Source: Mesorhizobium jarvisii | GTDB taxonomy: Bacteria; Pseudomonadota; Alphaproteobacteria; Rhizobiales; Rhizobiaceae | Length of the DNA stretch: 64,000 bases | Assembly: GCF_003601985.1 (NCBI RefSeq) | Contig: NZ_QZXA01000011.1 | Span: forward strand, 124,001 to 188,000 | Direction: 5' to 3' | In this document: in pieces, positions 9,017-18,143 of the stretch | How positions within the stretch are numbered: the stretch's first letter is position 1 | Layout of the letters: every line of letters starts with the position of its first letter | Made by a program: the position numbers and the translations under genes | Notes under the pieces: model-generated | The model's input: the letters and a program-made list of their open reading frames with translations, nothing else | Told to the model about the DNA's origin: nothing | Databases searched by the model: none

Positions 9017-9045
9017 GTCACCGTTTCCATGAAACAGTGACTGCT
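9013..9045. terminator. Long stem-loop, possible terminator or repeat arm
   Basis: AGCAGTCAC (9013-9021) pairs with GTGACTGCT (9037-9045), and inside it GTTTC pairs with GAAAC around a CAT loop. The stem is 14 bp with one mismatch. No T-run follows on either strand, so it may be a factor-dependent terminator for the gene ending at 8875, or the end of the neighbouring repeat. Confidence 0.5.
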
Positions 9046-9199
9046 TCAAGGGAACTCGAACCTCGCGCAGGCATGGGAAAGCAAGCCAACCACCAAACGG
9101 CCACATAAGTTTATTCGTTTTTGACCAATACGCGCTGGCAGATTCCTGTAATCTTCGAAAAAACACCGGGATAACCGGGCCAACCAGAAAGGTCGGGGA

Positions 9200-10180
9200 A
9201 TGAAATACGTCGTCGATACGATCGGCGGTCCCGCAGGTGGTGATGCCTGGCAAGCCGCTGTTACCGAAGCCTATTTTCCGCTCGACACCGAGTATCGGAA
9301 CCGTCGCGAATTTTCAGGTACGCTGGAAACCTTCTCCCTCGGGCTCGTCAGCGTGTCTAAAATGCGCTGCGATGCCGTAAGCTATCGTCGCCATCGCCGC
9401 CACTTCCTCAACGAGCGTGACGCCAGCCTGCTCATCACCATCCCGGAGATGTCGGAGGTGAATTTCTCGCAAGGGTCGAGAACCGTCAATTGCGGTCCGG
9501 GGGGCTTCCTCGTTGAAAGGGGAGATGCGCCTTACGAATTCTGGCATGGCAAGCCAAACGCGCTGTGGGTCCTGAAGGTGCCGTCATCGAGTGTTCGGGC
9601 GCGGATCGGATCCGCCGAACGGCTCAGTGCGCTCAGTTTCGATGCGACCCAAGGCATCGCCGCGCTCTTCCTCGACACGGTGCGCACCACGATCGGCCAT
9701 GTCGATGAGATCACTGAAGCCGCTCGTGAGATGATGGGCAGGCACATCCTGGAAATGCTGTGCCTGTCGATCGTGAGCGACGATCGCGTGCTGGACAGCA
9801 GCATCTCGTCGATCCGGGCCGGACATTTGCATCGCGCCGAGCAGTATATTCGTGACAACCTGAAGAATTTCGGCCTCGGCCCGCAGGCGGTGGCTGATGC
9901 CTGCGGCATCTCCCTGCGTTACCTGCAGGTTCTTTTTCAGGACAGCAACCAGTCGATCAACGGCTTCATCCGCGACGCCCGGCTTGAACTTTGCGCCGAG
10001 GAGCTGATGTCGGTGACCAACACCAGCAGCGTTGCCGAGATCGCTTACCGCTGGGGTTTCGCTGACCAGTCTCAGTTCTGCAAGCACTACCGGACGCGGT
10101 TCGGCTGCGCACCGACCGATACCCGTCGCGAAGCGGCGAACCGGGCAGGCCGCCCTTCGGCCTCGAGAGCGCGCCACTAG
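9200..10180 (+). CDS. AraC-family transcriptional regulator
   Basis: The 326-residue protein has an N-terminal ligand/oligomerisation region of the AraC-binding-like type (about 1-210) and a C-terminal double helix-turn-helix (about 215-310) with AEQYIRDNLKNF, VADACGISLRYLQ and the second-helix signature VAEIAYRWGFADQSQFCKHY. It lies between the amidase/cyclase cluster and hyuAB, all on the same strand, and may control either or both. No operator could be assigned. Confidence 0.92.
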   Translation: MKYVVDTIGGPAGGDAWQAAVTEAYFPLDTEYRNRREFSGTLETFSLGLVSVSKMRCDAVSYRRHRRHFLNERDASLLITIPEMSEVNFSQGSRTVNCGPGGFLVERGDAPYEFWHGKPNALWVLKVPSSSVRARIGSAERLSALSFDATQGIAALFLDTVRTTIGHVDEITEAAREMMGRHILEMLCLSIVSDDRVLDSSISSIRAGHLHRAEQYIRDNLKNFGLGPQAVADACGISLRYLQVLFQDSNQSINGFIRDARLELCAEELMSVTNTSSVAEIAYRWGFADQSQFCKHYRTRFGCAPTDTRREAANRAGRPSASRARH

Positions 10181-10282
10181 ACCCGACGAATCCGGGCCAT
10201 TCCACCATTTATTGCAACGTCGCCCCGGCGAGGGGCGGCGAAGGCGGGGCTTTGCCCGCAAAGACCTTGCGAAGGAACTGTC

Positions 10283-12310
10283 ATGAGCCGAATTAGAGTT
10301 GCCGTCGATGTCGGAGGGACCTTCACTGACATCTGCATCATGGACGAAGACAGCGGCGCGATCCGCATCGAAAAGACCGCCTCCACGCCTGACGATCCCA
10401 TGCAAGCCATCATGAATGGCGTGGACCAGGGCCGCATCGATCTTTCGCAGGTGACGATGTTTTCTCACGGTACGACGGTCGCCACCAATGCGTTGATCAC
10501 CCGCCGCCTGCCACGCACCGCAATGGTCTGCACCGAGGGTTTCCGTGACGTTGTCGAGATCCGTCGCGCCAACAAGGAAGATCTCTGGGACACCTATAAA
10601 GATGTCGCCAAGCCCTATATCCCGCGCCGCGACCGCCTGACCGTCCGGGAACGAGTCCGTGCCGAGGGCGCGATCCTGGAAGCGCTGGACGAAGAGGCTG
10701 CGCGCCGTGCCGCCGACATTCTCAAGAAACGGCAGGTCAAGTCCATCGCCGTCTGCTTCATGAACTCCTATGTCAACGGCGCCAACGAGCGCCGCATGCG
10801 TGAGATCCTGAAGGAGGCAATGCCGGATGTGCCGGTCTCGATCTCCTCGGAAGTCATGCCGGAAATCTTCGAGCACGAACGTTTTTCCACCACCATGGCG
10901 AACGCCGTCTGCGCTCCCGTCGTCGTCGATTACGTGTCCCGTCTTGGAGAAAAACTTGCCGCGGCCGGATACAAGCGAGATCTTCTGTTGCTGCACAGCG
11001 GTGGCGGCGTCATGACACCCGCGAGCGTCAAGGATTTTTCAGCCCGGCTCGCAGGATCTGGCATCGCTGCCGGCGCGATCGCAAGCCGTTTCATCGGAAA
11101 TCTCTGTGGCTTCCCGAACTCGATCGGCTTCGACATGGGCGGCACCAGCACCGACGTCTCGCTCGCATGGAACGGGGAGTCGCGCATCACAAAAGACTGG
11201 TACATTGAATTCGGATATCCGATCCGCTTTCCTTCCATCGAAGTGCTGACCATCGGTGCGGGCGGCGGGTCGCTGGCATGGCAGGACGAAGGCGGCAGCT
11301 TGCGCAACGGACCGCAGTCCGCCGGCGCCTTTCCAGGTCCGGCCTGCTACAAGAATGGCAACCGCACCGCCACCAACACCGATGCCAATGTCGTGCTCGG
11401 CCGTCTCGGAACCAGCCTTGCAGGCGGCAAGATCACTCTCGACCCCGCTCTGGCCGCCCAGGCGGTGCAGGAGACGGTGGCGGCACCCTTCGGCATGGAA
11501 CTCCATCAAGCGGCCGAGGCGATCATCGCCGTCGCCAACGCCAACATGGGCAACGCCGTCCGGCTTCTTTCCATCAGCCGAGGCTATGACCCGCGCGATT
11601 TTGCACTCGTCGCATTCGGCGGTGCGGGCGCTTTGCACGGAGCGGCCGTGGCCAAGGAGCTTTCGATTCCAACCGTGATCGTACCGCCCAATCCCGGCGT
11701 CACCTCCGCGCTCGGTTGCCTTCTCGTCGACGTGCAGCACGATTTCTCCGAAAGCTTCATGGCCGATGCTTCGACTGTCTCGCCCGCCGAGATGCAGACG
11801 GCGTTTGTTCTCATGGAAAAACAGGCTGTCGAACGCCTGGCCCATGAGGGCGTGGCGCAGGAAGACATGGCGCTGCAGCGCACGGTCGAGATGATGTACC
11901 AGGGCCAGTGGCGCTCACTTGCGGTGTCGGCACCGGCGCGGATCGAGAGCATCTGCTCGCTGATCGAGGCGTTCCACAACGAGCACGAACGAGAGTTCAA
12001 CTACCGCCGCGAAGAGGCGCCGGTGTCGATCTTCCGCATCGCGGTCAAGGCGATCGGCATCGTTCCGAAAGCCGAGATACCGTGGCACGAAGTAGTGCCT
12101 CATGTGCCCGAGCCCCTCGGCCGCCGCGGCGTCTGGTTCGACGGCGTATCTCACGATGCAGCCGTGTATGAACGTGATCAGCTCAGCGCCGGTGCTGCTT
12201 TCACAGGGCCTGCCATTGTCGAACAGTTCGATTCCACCACCGTGGTTCCGCCGGGAATGAGCGCGACCGTCGATGGCTTCCTGAACATTCTCATCGTGAC
12301 GAAAGGCTGA
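10283..12310 (+). CDS. hyuA: Hydantoinase/oxoprolinase subunit A (HyuA)
   Basis: The 675-residue protein is the ATP-binding partner of ATP-dependent hydantoinases, 5-oxoprolinases and acetone-carboxylase-type enzymes. It begins VAVDVGGTFTDICIMDED, the phosphate-binding motif of the family, and has the second ATPase-like motif GFDMGGTSTDVSL and a late VAFGGAGALHG. ATG 10283 is preceded by AAGGA at 6-bp spacing. Its partner hyuB starts 3 bp after its stop. The pair would couple ATP hydrolysis to opening of a cyclic amide; substrate not determined. A GC-rich dyad (about 10215-10255) lies upstream. Confidence 0.93.
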   Translation: MSRIRVAVDVGGTFTDICIMDEDSGAIRIEKTASTPDDPMQAIMNGVDQGRIDLSQVTMFSHGTTVATNALITRRLPRTAMVCTEGFRDVVEIRRANKEDLWDTYKDVAKPYIPRRDRLTVRERVRAEGAILEALDEEAARRAADILKKRQVKSIAVCFMNSYVNGANERRMREILKEAMPDVPVSISSEVMPEIFEHERFSTTMANAVCAPVVVDYVSRLGEKLAAAGYKRDLLLLHSGGGVMTPASVKDFSARLAGSGIAAGAIASRFIGNLCGFPNSIGFDMGGTSTDVSLAWNGESRITKDWYIEFGYPIRFPSIEVLTIGAGGGSLAWQDEGGSLRNGPQSAGAFPGPACYKNGNRTATNTDANVVLGRLGTSLAGGKITLDPALAAQAVQETVAAPFGMELHQAAEAIIAVANANMGNAVRLLSISRGYDPRDFALVAFGGAGALHGAAVAKELSIPTVIVPPNPGVTSALGCLLVDVQHDFSESFMADASTVSPAEMQTAFVLMEKQAVERLAHEGVAQEDMALQRTVEMMYQGQWRSLAVSAPARIESICSLIEAFHNEHEREFNYRREEAPVSIFRIAVKAIGIVPKAEIPWHEVVPHVPEPLGRRGVWFDGVSHDAAVYERDQLSAGAAFTGPAIVEQFDSTTVVPPGMSATVDGFLNILIVTKG

Positions 12311-12313
12311 GAC

Positions 12314-14281
12314 ATGACAAAGCTGATTGAAACGAACCCTGGCCTCGATCCGGTAACCTTCGAGGTGCTGAAGAACTCATTCATCACCACGGTCGACCAG
12401 ATGGCCGAACAGATGCTTCGCACCTGCTATTCCTTCGTCATCTACAACCGGGACTTTTCAAACGCTCTGCACGACGCCGATGGCAACTCCGTCGCCCAGG
12501 GCAATTACGATATCGCGGTCCATGTCGGCACACTGCACAACACATGCAAGGAGGTGATCCGGGTCTTTGAAGGCGATATGGCACCCGGTGACGTCTACGC
12601 AATCAATGATCCTTATGCTGGCGGTACGCATTTCAGCGATGTTCGGCTCGTCCGTCCGATCTTCGACGAAGACAAACTGATCGGCTTCTCCCAGTCGAAC
12701 GGCCACTGGTCGGACCTCGGCGGCTCCGTGCCGGGTTCCTTCGACGTCACCGCCCGCGACATGTTCCGCGAAGGCCTGCGGATCACGCCATTGCGCCTTT
12801 TCCAGCGCGGCCGCTTCTGCTCCGACGTCGCCAACATGATCGCGGCCAACACACGCGATCCGGCATCGATCATTGGCGACATCCATTCCCAGGCGCAGGC
12901 GACGCAGGCGGCCGAGCGAGAACTGTTGCGGCTGGTCAAGAAGTACGGGCGACGCCAGGTCATGCGCGGTATGGAGGAGGTTCAGGACTACGTCGAACGC
13001 GCCGTGAGAAAGCGTCTCGCGGAGCTGCCCGACGGCACCTGGGAGACGGTCGACTACATCGATCGCGATCTCGGCGCTGGCGAGGGAATGATCCCGATCC
13101 GCATCAAGATGACGATCAAGGGCGACACGATCCACTACGATTTTACGGGAAGCCATTCGACCATCGCCTCGATGTACAATTCCGCGCCGGGCGCGACCTT
13201 CTCGGCCGTGGTCGCCGGTATGAAGACCTTCTTCCCAGACCTTCCACTCAACAGCGGGTTTTACCGGATGATCGAGGTGACCGCGCCGAAGAACAGCATC
13301 GTCAGCGCGGAATGGCCGGTGGCGGTGACCGGGTTCCTCATGCCATTCGAAAAGATCATGAACGCGATCTTCGAGATGTGGTCGAAGATCATGCCCCAAC
13401 GCGCCATCGCCTGCGCCTTCAACCTCGAATATCTGCTGGCCGGGGGGCGGGACGCACGCAAACCCGAAAAGCCGATCTTCATGTTCTACGAATGGCTGCC
13501 TGGCGGCTGGGGCGGGCGCAACGGCAAGGATGGCGCCGATGTCACCACCGCCTGCTTCGGAACGGGCCTGATGTCGCAACCGAACGAAGGCAACGAGCGG
13601 GTGAATCCCACTCGAACGATCGAGTTCCAGATCAAGCAGGATTCAGCCGGTCCCGGCAAATGGCGCGGTGGCGTCGGCGTGCAGAAGACCTCGTTGTTGC
13701 TCGACGCCGAAAATGCCGTCATGTCCTATATTTGCGACCGCGAACGCGCCGTCGTCTGGGGCGTCGAAGGGGGGCTGCCCTCGATGCCCCACGGCTTGAC
13801 CATGAAGCGCGCCGGAGAAGAGACCGAGATCTGGCTCGGCTCCGTGTTCTCAGATTACTCCGTCCACACAGGCGACCAGTTCGCGCGTCCGACGGCCGGC
13901 GGCGGTGGTTTCGGCGATCCACTGGAGCGCGAGCCTCGCAAGGTGATGGAGGACGTGATCGACGACTACGTTTCCCTGGAGCGTGCCAGGACCGACTACG
14001 GTGTGGTGATCCGCGAAATCGACCGCGACCTGTGCCAATACGAAATCGACGAGACGGCGACCGAAGCCTGCCGCGCCGACATCCGAGCGAAACGGAAGGA
14101 TAGGGCACGCATGGATCCCGAGGAGGTCGCGCGCAAATACCGCTCGGGCGAGATCGATGCGCTCGATGCGGTTCGGCACTATGCCGTGATCCTCGATTGG
14201 GAGACTGGCGAACTGCTTCCCAAAACCACCGTCCAGTTCCGTGAAAGCTTTGAGAAACGGACCGTCGCCCACTGGGTCTGA
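12314..14281 (+). CDS. hyuB: Hydantoinase/oxoprolinase subunit B (HyuB)
   Basis: The 655-residue protein is the catalytic partner of HyuA. Family blocks visible are DPVTFEVLKNSF near the N-terminus, the NDPYAGGTHFSDV segment, SNGHWSDLGGSVPGS, and a late GGGGFGDPLERE. Its length is at the long end for HyuB because about 90 residues follow the GGGGFGDP block. It is transcribed with hyuA. A hairpin 9 bp after its stop probably ends the transcript before the regulated promoter at 14.33 kb. Confidence 0.93.
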   Translation: MTKLIETNPGLDPVTFEVLKNSFITTVDQMAEQMLRTCYSFVIYNRDFSNALHDADGNSVAQGNYDIAVHVGTLHNTCKEVIRVFEGDMAPGDVYAINDPYAGGTHFSDVRLVRPIFDEDKLIGFSQSNGHWSDLGGSVPGSFDVTARDMFREGLRITPLRLFQRGRFCSDVANMIAANTRDPASIIGDIHSQAQATQAAERELLRLVKKYGRRQVMRGMEEVQDYVERAVRKRLAELPDGTWETVDYIDRDLGAGEGMIPIRIKMTIKGDTIHYDFTGSHSTIASMYNSAPGATFSAVVAGMKTFFPDLPLNSGFYRMIEVTAPKNSIVSAEWPVAVTGFLMPFEKIMNAIFEMWSKIMPQRAIACAFNLEYLLAGGRDARKPEKPIFMFYEWLPGGWGGRNGKDGADVTTACFGTGLMSQPNEGNERVNPTRTIEFQIKQDSAGPGKWRGGVGVQKTSLLLDAENAVMSYICDRERAVVWGVEGGLPSMPHGLTMKRAGEETEIWLGSVFSDYSVHTGDQFARPTAGGGGFGDPLEREPRKVMEDVIDDYVSLERARTDYGVVIREIDRDLCQYEIDETATEACRADIRAKRKDRARMDPEEVARKYRSGEIDALDAVRHYAVILDWETGELLPKTTVQFRESFEKRTVAHWV

Positions 14282-14290
14282 GCGCTAACG

Positions 14291-14316
14291 AGCGCGCCGC
14301 AAACCTTGCGGGCGCT
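14291..14316 (+). terminator. Hairpin after hyuB
   Basis: AGCGC-CCGCAA (14291-14302, one bulged G) pairs with TTGCGGGCGCT (14306-14316) around an ACC loop: 11 bp, very GC-rich. No T-run directly follows, although a T-rich stretch lies about 20 bp on. It separates hyuAB from the next operon's control region. Confidence 0.45.
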
Positions 14317-14331
14317 AGCGAGATGCCGCAG

Positions 14332-14376
14332 TTATCTGTTTTTTCGATACCATATTCAAAGAATTACTATTTCACA
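14332..14376 (+). promoter_or_regulatory. 45-bp promoter/operator shared with the 30.1 kb operon
   Basis: This 45-bp sequence is 38/45 identical, without gaps, to the reverse complement of 30134-30178. Both copies lie exactly 68 bp before the start codon of the first gene of an operon. Near its left end it has TATC-N9-GATA, which contains the LysR-type motif ATC-N9-GAT. A conserved TACTAT (14365-14370) sits 17 bp after a TTTCGA/TTTTGA hexamer and could be the -10 and -35. The likely binder is the LysR protein encoded at 30201. Confidence 0.7.
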
Positions 14377-14398
14377 GGAGCCTGAAGCTGGAGCAACT

Positions 14399-14444
14399 AT
14401 GTTGCAGCGTCGCGAAAGTTGGCTGCTTCCGAGGGGTAAGACAG
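14399..14444 (+). promoter_or_regulatory. Conserved 5' leader with strong ribosome-binding site
   Basis: This leader resembles the leader at 30066-30111 on the other strand, with two single-base indels. Both contain an ATG followed by codons for Leu-Gln-Arg-Arg (all differences there synonymous), then diverge in frame, then share cgaggggtaa, whose GAGGGG is the ribosome-binding site of the structural gene. Here the small frame would overlap the start of the 14445 gene. It is a possible translated leader or conserved RNA structure. Confidence 0.4.
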
Positions 14445-15302
14445 ATGGCAGCAAGCGTGGAACGATTGTTCACCGCGGCCAGCACGATTGAAGAGGCATT
14501 GGCCGCACGCCGGCAAGGCGCGACGGTGCTTGCCGGCGGCACCTGGATGATGCGTGACCCGCGGCGCGGGGTCGACCTTCCCGAGGCGGTGGTCGCACTC
14601 CACCGAATACCGGCCTTGTCCAAGGTCGAAATCGAGCCCGACCATATCGTGATCGGCGCGGCTGTTACCCACACGGTGCTTGGCCGCGCGCTGCGTGCGG
14701 TAGCGGGCTTCGAAGGTCTGGTTGCCGCGGCCGAGGGTGCGGCCAATCCCGGCATCCGAAGGGTCGCCACCGTGGGCGGCAACCTCTGTGCCCTCGGCTT
14801 TGCCGCCGCCGATCTCGCCCCTGCGCTTCTCGCCTGTGAGGCGACGGTGGAGTTGCAGACGTTCGAAGGCTCAAGACTCCTCGGTATTTCGGATTTCCTC
14901 AAAGACAGGCCTGCGCTGCTGACCGAAGCGATGGTGACGAGAATTCATCTGCGCCGCGACTTGATCGCAAGTGCTCACATCCGCCTGCCGCTCCGGCAAG
15001 CCGGCGACTATCCGGTCGCTATCGTCTCCTTCGCGGTGGACAAAGACAAGCGATGTCGCATCGCCGTCGGCTCGGTGGAGCCGGTAGCGCGGCGCTGGAC
15101 GGCGCTCGAACAGGCGATGGCGGCTGGCCCGGCGCCCGCGCTCGATCCGAAGCGCGCCGCCGAGCTTGCACTGGAACACAATGATTTTCAGGGCCGCGAC
15201 GGCAAGGAAGCGGAGGGTTGGTACCGGCGCCAGGTTCTTCCGACACTGGTCAGGCGCGCTGTTGCCGCACTTCTCAAGACCGAGGGCCTGGCATGGTTGT
15301 GA
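14445..15302 (+). CDS. Molybdenum hydroxylase, FAD-binding (medium) subunit
   Basis: The 285-residue protein is the FAD subunit of a xanthine-dehydrogenase-family hydroxylase and passes electrons from the iron-sulphur subunit to an acceptor. It shows VLAGGTWMM near residue 30 (FAD pyrophosphate loop) and RRVATVGGNLC near 105-115. ATG 14445 follows GAGGGG at suitable spacing. It is the first gene of a tight operon: its end overlaps the small-subunit gene by 10 bp. Confidence 0.9.
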   Translation: MAASVERLFTAASTIEEALAARRQGATVLAGGTWMMRDPRRGVDLPEAVVALHRIPALSKVEIEPDHIVIGAAVTHTVLGRALRAVAGFEGLVAAAEGAANPGIRRVATVGGNLCALGFAAADLAPALLACEATVELQTFEGSRLLGISDFLKDRPALLTEAMVTRIHLRRDLIASAHIRLPLRQAGDYPVAIVSFAVDKDKRCRIAVGSVEPVARRWTALEQAMAAGPAPALDPKRAAELALEHNDFQGRDGKEAEGWYRRQVLPTLVRRAVAALLKTEGLAWL

Positions 15303-15790
15303 CATTCCAGCTGAATGGCGAGGACTGCCGCTTTGATGGAGATCCGATGACGCCGCTCGTCGACATCCTGAGACAGGAACGGTTCCTGACGGGGACCAAG
15401 GCTGTGTGCCGCGAAGGCTTTTGCGGCGCGTGCACGGTGCATGTCGACGACGAAGCGGTGCCGTCCTGCTTGAAGCCGGTTGGACTCGTCCAGGGATGCG
15501 CGGTGACGACCATCGAGGGATTGAGTTCGGGAAACCAGGTGCTGCACCCGCTCCAGGCCAATTTCGAGGCGGCCGATGCCGTGCAATGCGGCATGTGTTT
15601 CCCGGGAATGGTCATGAGCCTTTCGGCGTTCGTGCGTGACAATCCGCATGCGAGCCGCCCCGAAATCAAGGCCGCGATGGTCGGCAACATATGCCGCTGC
15701 ACGGGATATGAGCGGATCGTCGACGCCGTGGCCGACTGCCTCGACCAGGCGCGAAAGGCCGGCCAGTTGGTGGGAGGCATCCATGTCTGA
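15293..15790 (+). CDS. Molybdenum hydroxylase, [2Fe-2S] (small) subunit
   Basis: The 165-residue protein has the plant-ferredoxin-type cluster cysteines Cys39, Cys44, Cys47 and Cys59 (CREGFCGAC) and the second cluster's Cys99, Cys102, Cys134 and Cys136 (CGMC, CRCTGY). These relay electrons from the molybdenum site to FAD. ATG 15293 was chosen over an in-frame ATG at 15218 deep inside the preceding gene; GTG 15299 is a close alternative. It overlaps both neighbours by a few bases, so the three subunits are translated together. Confidence 0.94.
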   Translation: MVVTFQLNGEDCRFDGDPMTPLVDILRQERFLTGTKAVCREGFCGACTVHVDDEAVPSCLKPVGLVQGCAVTTIEGLSSGNQVLHPLQANFEAADAVQCGMCFPGMVMSLSAFVRDNPHASRPEIKAAMVGNICRCTGYERIVDAVADCLDQARKAGQLVGGIHV

Positions 15791-18131
15791 GCTGGCGGCC
15801 ACGGTGATGAATCTTCCGCGCCGCGATGCACAGGACAAGCTGCGAGGGCGGACGAAATACACCAACGACCGGACTCGCCCCGACATGTTGCATGCCGTGC
15901 TGCTGCGGTCGACCGTTCCCGCGGGGCGTATCCGCAAGCTCGACGTTTCGGCGGCGCTTCGCTGTCCTGGCGTGCGCGCGGTGGCGACCGGCGCCGATGC
16001 GCCAGGGCTCTACGGCATCGGCATTGCCGACCATCCGCTCCTGGCCATCGACACGATCCGCTATCACGGCGAGCCAATCGCCGTCATCGCCGCCGAGACG
16101 GAGAAGCAGGCGCGGGCGGCACTTGCCGCCATCGTGCTGGAAGTCGAACCGCTGGCACCGGTGTTTACCATGGCCGAGGCGCTCCAGCCCGCCGCCCGTC
16201 TCGTCCACGAGGGCTGGCGCGGCTATGAGGTGATCACGGAAGGCGGTGCACGTTCAGGCAACATCGCATGGGAGGCAAAATCCAGTCGCGGCGACGTCGA
16301 CGCTGCCTTCGCCCGTCCCGATATACGCATTGTCGAAAGCAGTTTCACCGTCGGCCGGCAGAGCCATGTGCCCTTCGAGCCGCGTGTTGCCATTGGCTCC
16401 TGGGAGGACGGCCGTGCTCACATCCAGACCTCGACACAGGTGCCTTGGACAGTGCGCAACGTCACCGGAAGGGTCATGCAGCTTCCGCCCGGGCGTGTGC
16501 GGGTCACCGTACCGCCTGTCGGTGGCGGATTCGGCCTGAAATTCGATGCGTCCATCGAGCCGATCACGGCACTTCTGGCGCGGATGACCGGGCGCACCGT
16601 GGTGCTGGAAAATACCCGGCAGGAAGAGATGGCAACCTGCCTCTGCCGTGAGAATGCGGAAATCCGCATTCGGTCCGCTGTCACCGCCGAAGGATACATC
16701 GCCGGGCGCGAGGCGGTCGTGCTGATGGACTGCGGTGCGTATGGAGGCGAGCAGGTTTTCTTGACGACGATGACGGCGCACACGCTGGGCGGCAATTACA
16801 GGGTTGGCGCAACGCGGCTCGTCAGCCGCGCCGTATACACCAACACACCACCCAACGGCGCGTTCCGAGCCTGCAACGGCGTCTACAACACCTTCGCGTT
16901 GGAGCGACATACCGACGAAATCTGCGAGGCGCTGGGCTTCGACCCGATGGCGTTTCGGAAGAAGAATGTCCTGGGAGATGGCGATCTCGGTGCCACCGGC
17001 CAGGTTTTCGAGGCCGACGTGCTGGGTCCGATGCTCGATCGCATGGAGACGTTGCGCGCCAGCACCGGCACATCGCAAGCCAAGGCCGACGGCAGGCTCT
17101 ATGGAATTGCGACCACGGTCGGCACATGGTTCGTTTTCGTCGGACCCTCGGCGGCGACGGTGAATTTGAACGCCGACGGCAGCGCAACGCTGGTCACGTC
17201 GGGTGTGGAGATCGGATCGGGCACGATGGTGCAATCCTTGCCACAGATCGTGGCTGGGCAGCTTGGCCTCGCTCCCGACCAGGTGATCGTGCGCGAAGCC
17301 GATACGGATGCCGCCGGTCTCGATGTCGGCGTTGGCGGGGGACGAACCACTGTATCCATCGGCGCGGCCAGCGTGGCCGCCTGCGCGGAAGTGCGTGAGA
17401 AGTTGCTGCGGACCGCCGGCGAGATGCTCCAGACCCGACAGGAAGACTTGGTGCTGCGCGAGGGGCGTGTGGAGATCACGGGACGTCCCGGTTCCGGAAT
17501 GTCGATCCCCGCTATCGTCGCCCATGCGCAGGCCACCACCGGCCCGATCACAGGAAGCGGAGCCTTTACCGCCAGGAACGCCCCGGCAATGTCCGGCTGC
17601 GCCATGGGGCATTTCATCGACGCTCTCGACATCCCCGTCTTCGTTGTTCACGAGGCCGAGGTGGCGGTTGATGCGGACACCGGTCATGTCGAGGTGCTCG
17701 CCTATCGCGTGGTGCAGGATGTCGGCCGCGCGCTTAACCCGCGCGCCATCCTGGGCCAGATACAAGGCGGCGTGGTGCAGGGGCTGGGTTATGCGTTGCA
17801 TGAGGAGGTGACGATCACCGCCGACGGACGCATCGCGCAGGACGATTTCGAGACCTATCGCCTGCCGCTGGCACAGGACGTGGTTGCGGTCGCCGCCGAC
17901 CTCTACGAGGGCGCACCGTCGATGGGCCCGCTCGGCACCAAGGGCGCCGGCGAGGTGCCAATCCTGGCCGTTGGCGCAGCGATCGGCTGCGCAGTGGCAC
18001 GTGCCATCGGCAAGCCGGTGCGGCAGCTGCCACTGACGCCTCCGCGCGTGCTTCGACTGCTGCACGAGCGCGAACCGCCGCCGGATTTCCCGCACATCGC
18101 CCCCGGCTGGGCGTCGAACACCCTGGGCTGA
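15783..18131 (+). CDS. Molybdenum hydroxylase, Mo-cofactor (large) subunit
   Basis: The 782-residue catalytic subunit hydroxylates its substrate using water-derived oxygen. The cofactor-binding loop GGGFGLKFDA is near residue 245, and the catalytic Glu motif GTKGAGE is near residue 722. The loop that in CO dehydrogenase reads AYRCSFR is here AFRACNG, so this is not a form I CO dehydrogenase; an N-heterocycle or aldehyde substrate is more likely. The start is ATG 15783, overlapping the small subunit by 8 bp. No XdhC-like maturation gene is present in the window. Confidence 0.92.
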   Translation: MSELAATVMNLPRRDAQDKLRGRTKYTNDRTRPDMLHAVLLRSTVPAGRIRKLDVSAALRCPGVRAVATGADAPGLYGIGIADHPLLAIDTIRYHGEPIAVIAAETEKQARAALAAIVLEVEPLAPVFTMAEALQPAARLVHEGWRGYEVITEGGARSGNIAWEAKSSRGDVDAAFARPDIRIVESSFTVGRQSHVPFEPRVAIGSWEDGRAHIQTSTQVPWTVRNVTGRVMQLPPGRVRVTVPPVGGGFGLKFDASIEPITALLARMTGRTVVLENTRQEEMATCLCRENAEIRIRSAVTAEGYIAGREAVVLMDCGAYGGEQVFLTTMTAHTLGGNYRVGATRLVSRAVYTNTPPNGAFRACNGVYNTFALERHTDEICEALGFDPMAFRKKNVLGDGDLGATGQVFEADVLGPMLDRMETLRASTGTSQAKADGRLYGIATTVGTWFVFVGPSAATVNLNADGSATLVTSGVEIGSGTMVQSLPQIVAGQLGLAPDQVIVREADTDAAGLDVGVGGGRTTVSIGAASVAACAEVREKLLRTAGEMLQTRQEDLVLREGRVEITGRPGSGMSIPAIVAHAQATTGPITGSGAFTARNAPAMSGCAMGHFIDALDIPVFVVHEAEVAVDADTGHVEVLAYRVVQDVGRALNPRAILGQIQGGVVQGLGYALHEEVTITADGRIAQDDFETYRLPLAQDVVAVAADLYEGAPSMGPLGTKGAGEVPILAVGAAIGCAVARAIGKPVRQLPLTPPRVLRLLHEREPPPDFPHIAPGWASNTLG

Positions 18132-18143
18132 GGCAAGCAAACC

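Larger units (their letters stand above)
8876..9199. other. Intergenic region between hydrolase and AraC-type regulator
   Basis: These 324 bp hold no convincing gene. The middle carries an imperfect palindromic repeat and a second strong hairpin (listed separately). The right end is AT-richer (9101-9180) and should hold the promoter of the regulator gene at 9200, but no clear -35/-10 pair could be fixed. Confidence 0.7.

Noticed and set aside
14399..14491. A conserved leader peptide gene
   Set aside because: Only the first five codons agree with the other leader; indels put the rest in different frames, so only a regulatory leader is listed.
15783..18131. Calling the molybdenum enzyme a CO dehydrogenase (CoxL)
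   Set aside because: The active-site loop AYRCSFR is absent; the corresponding place reads AFRACNG.
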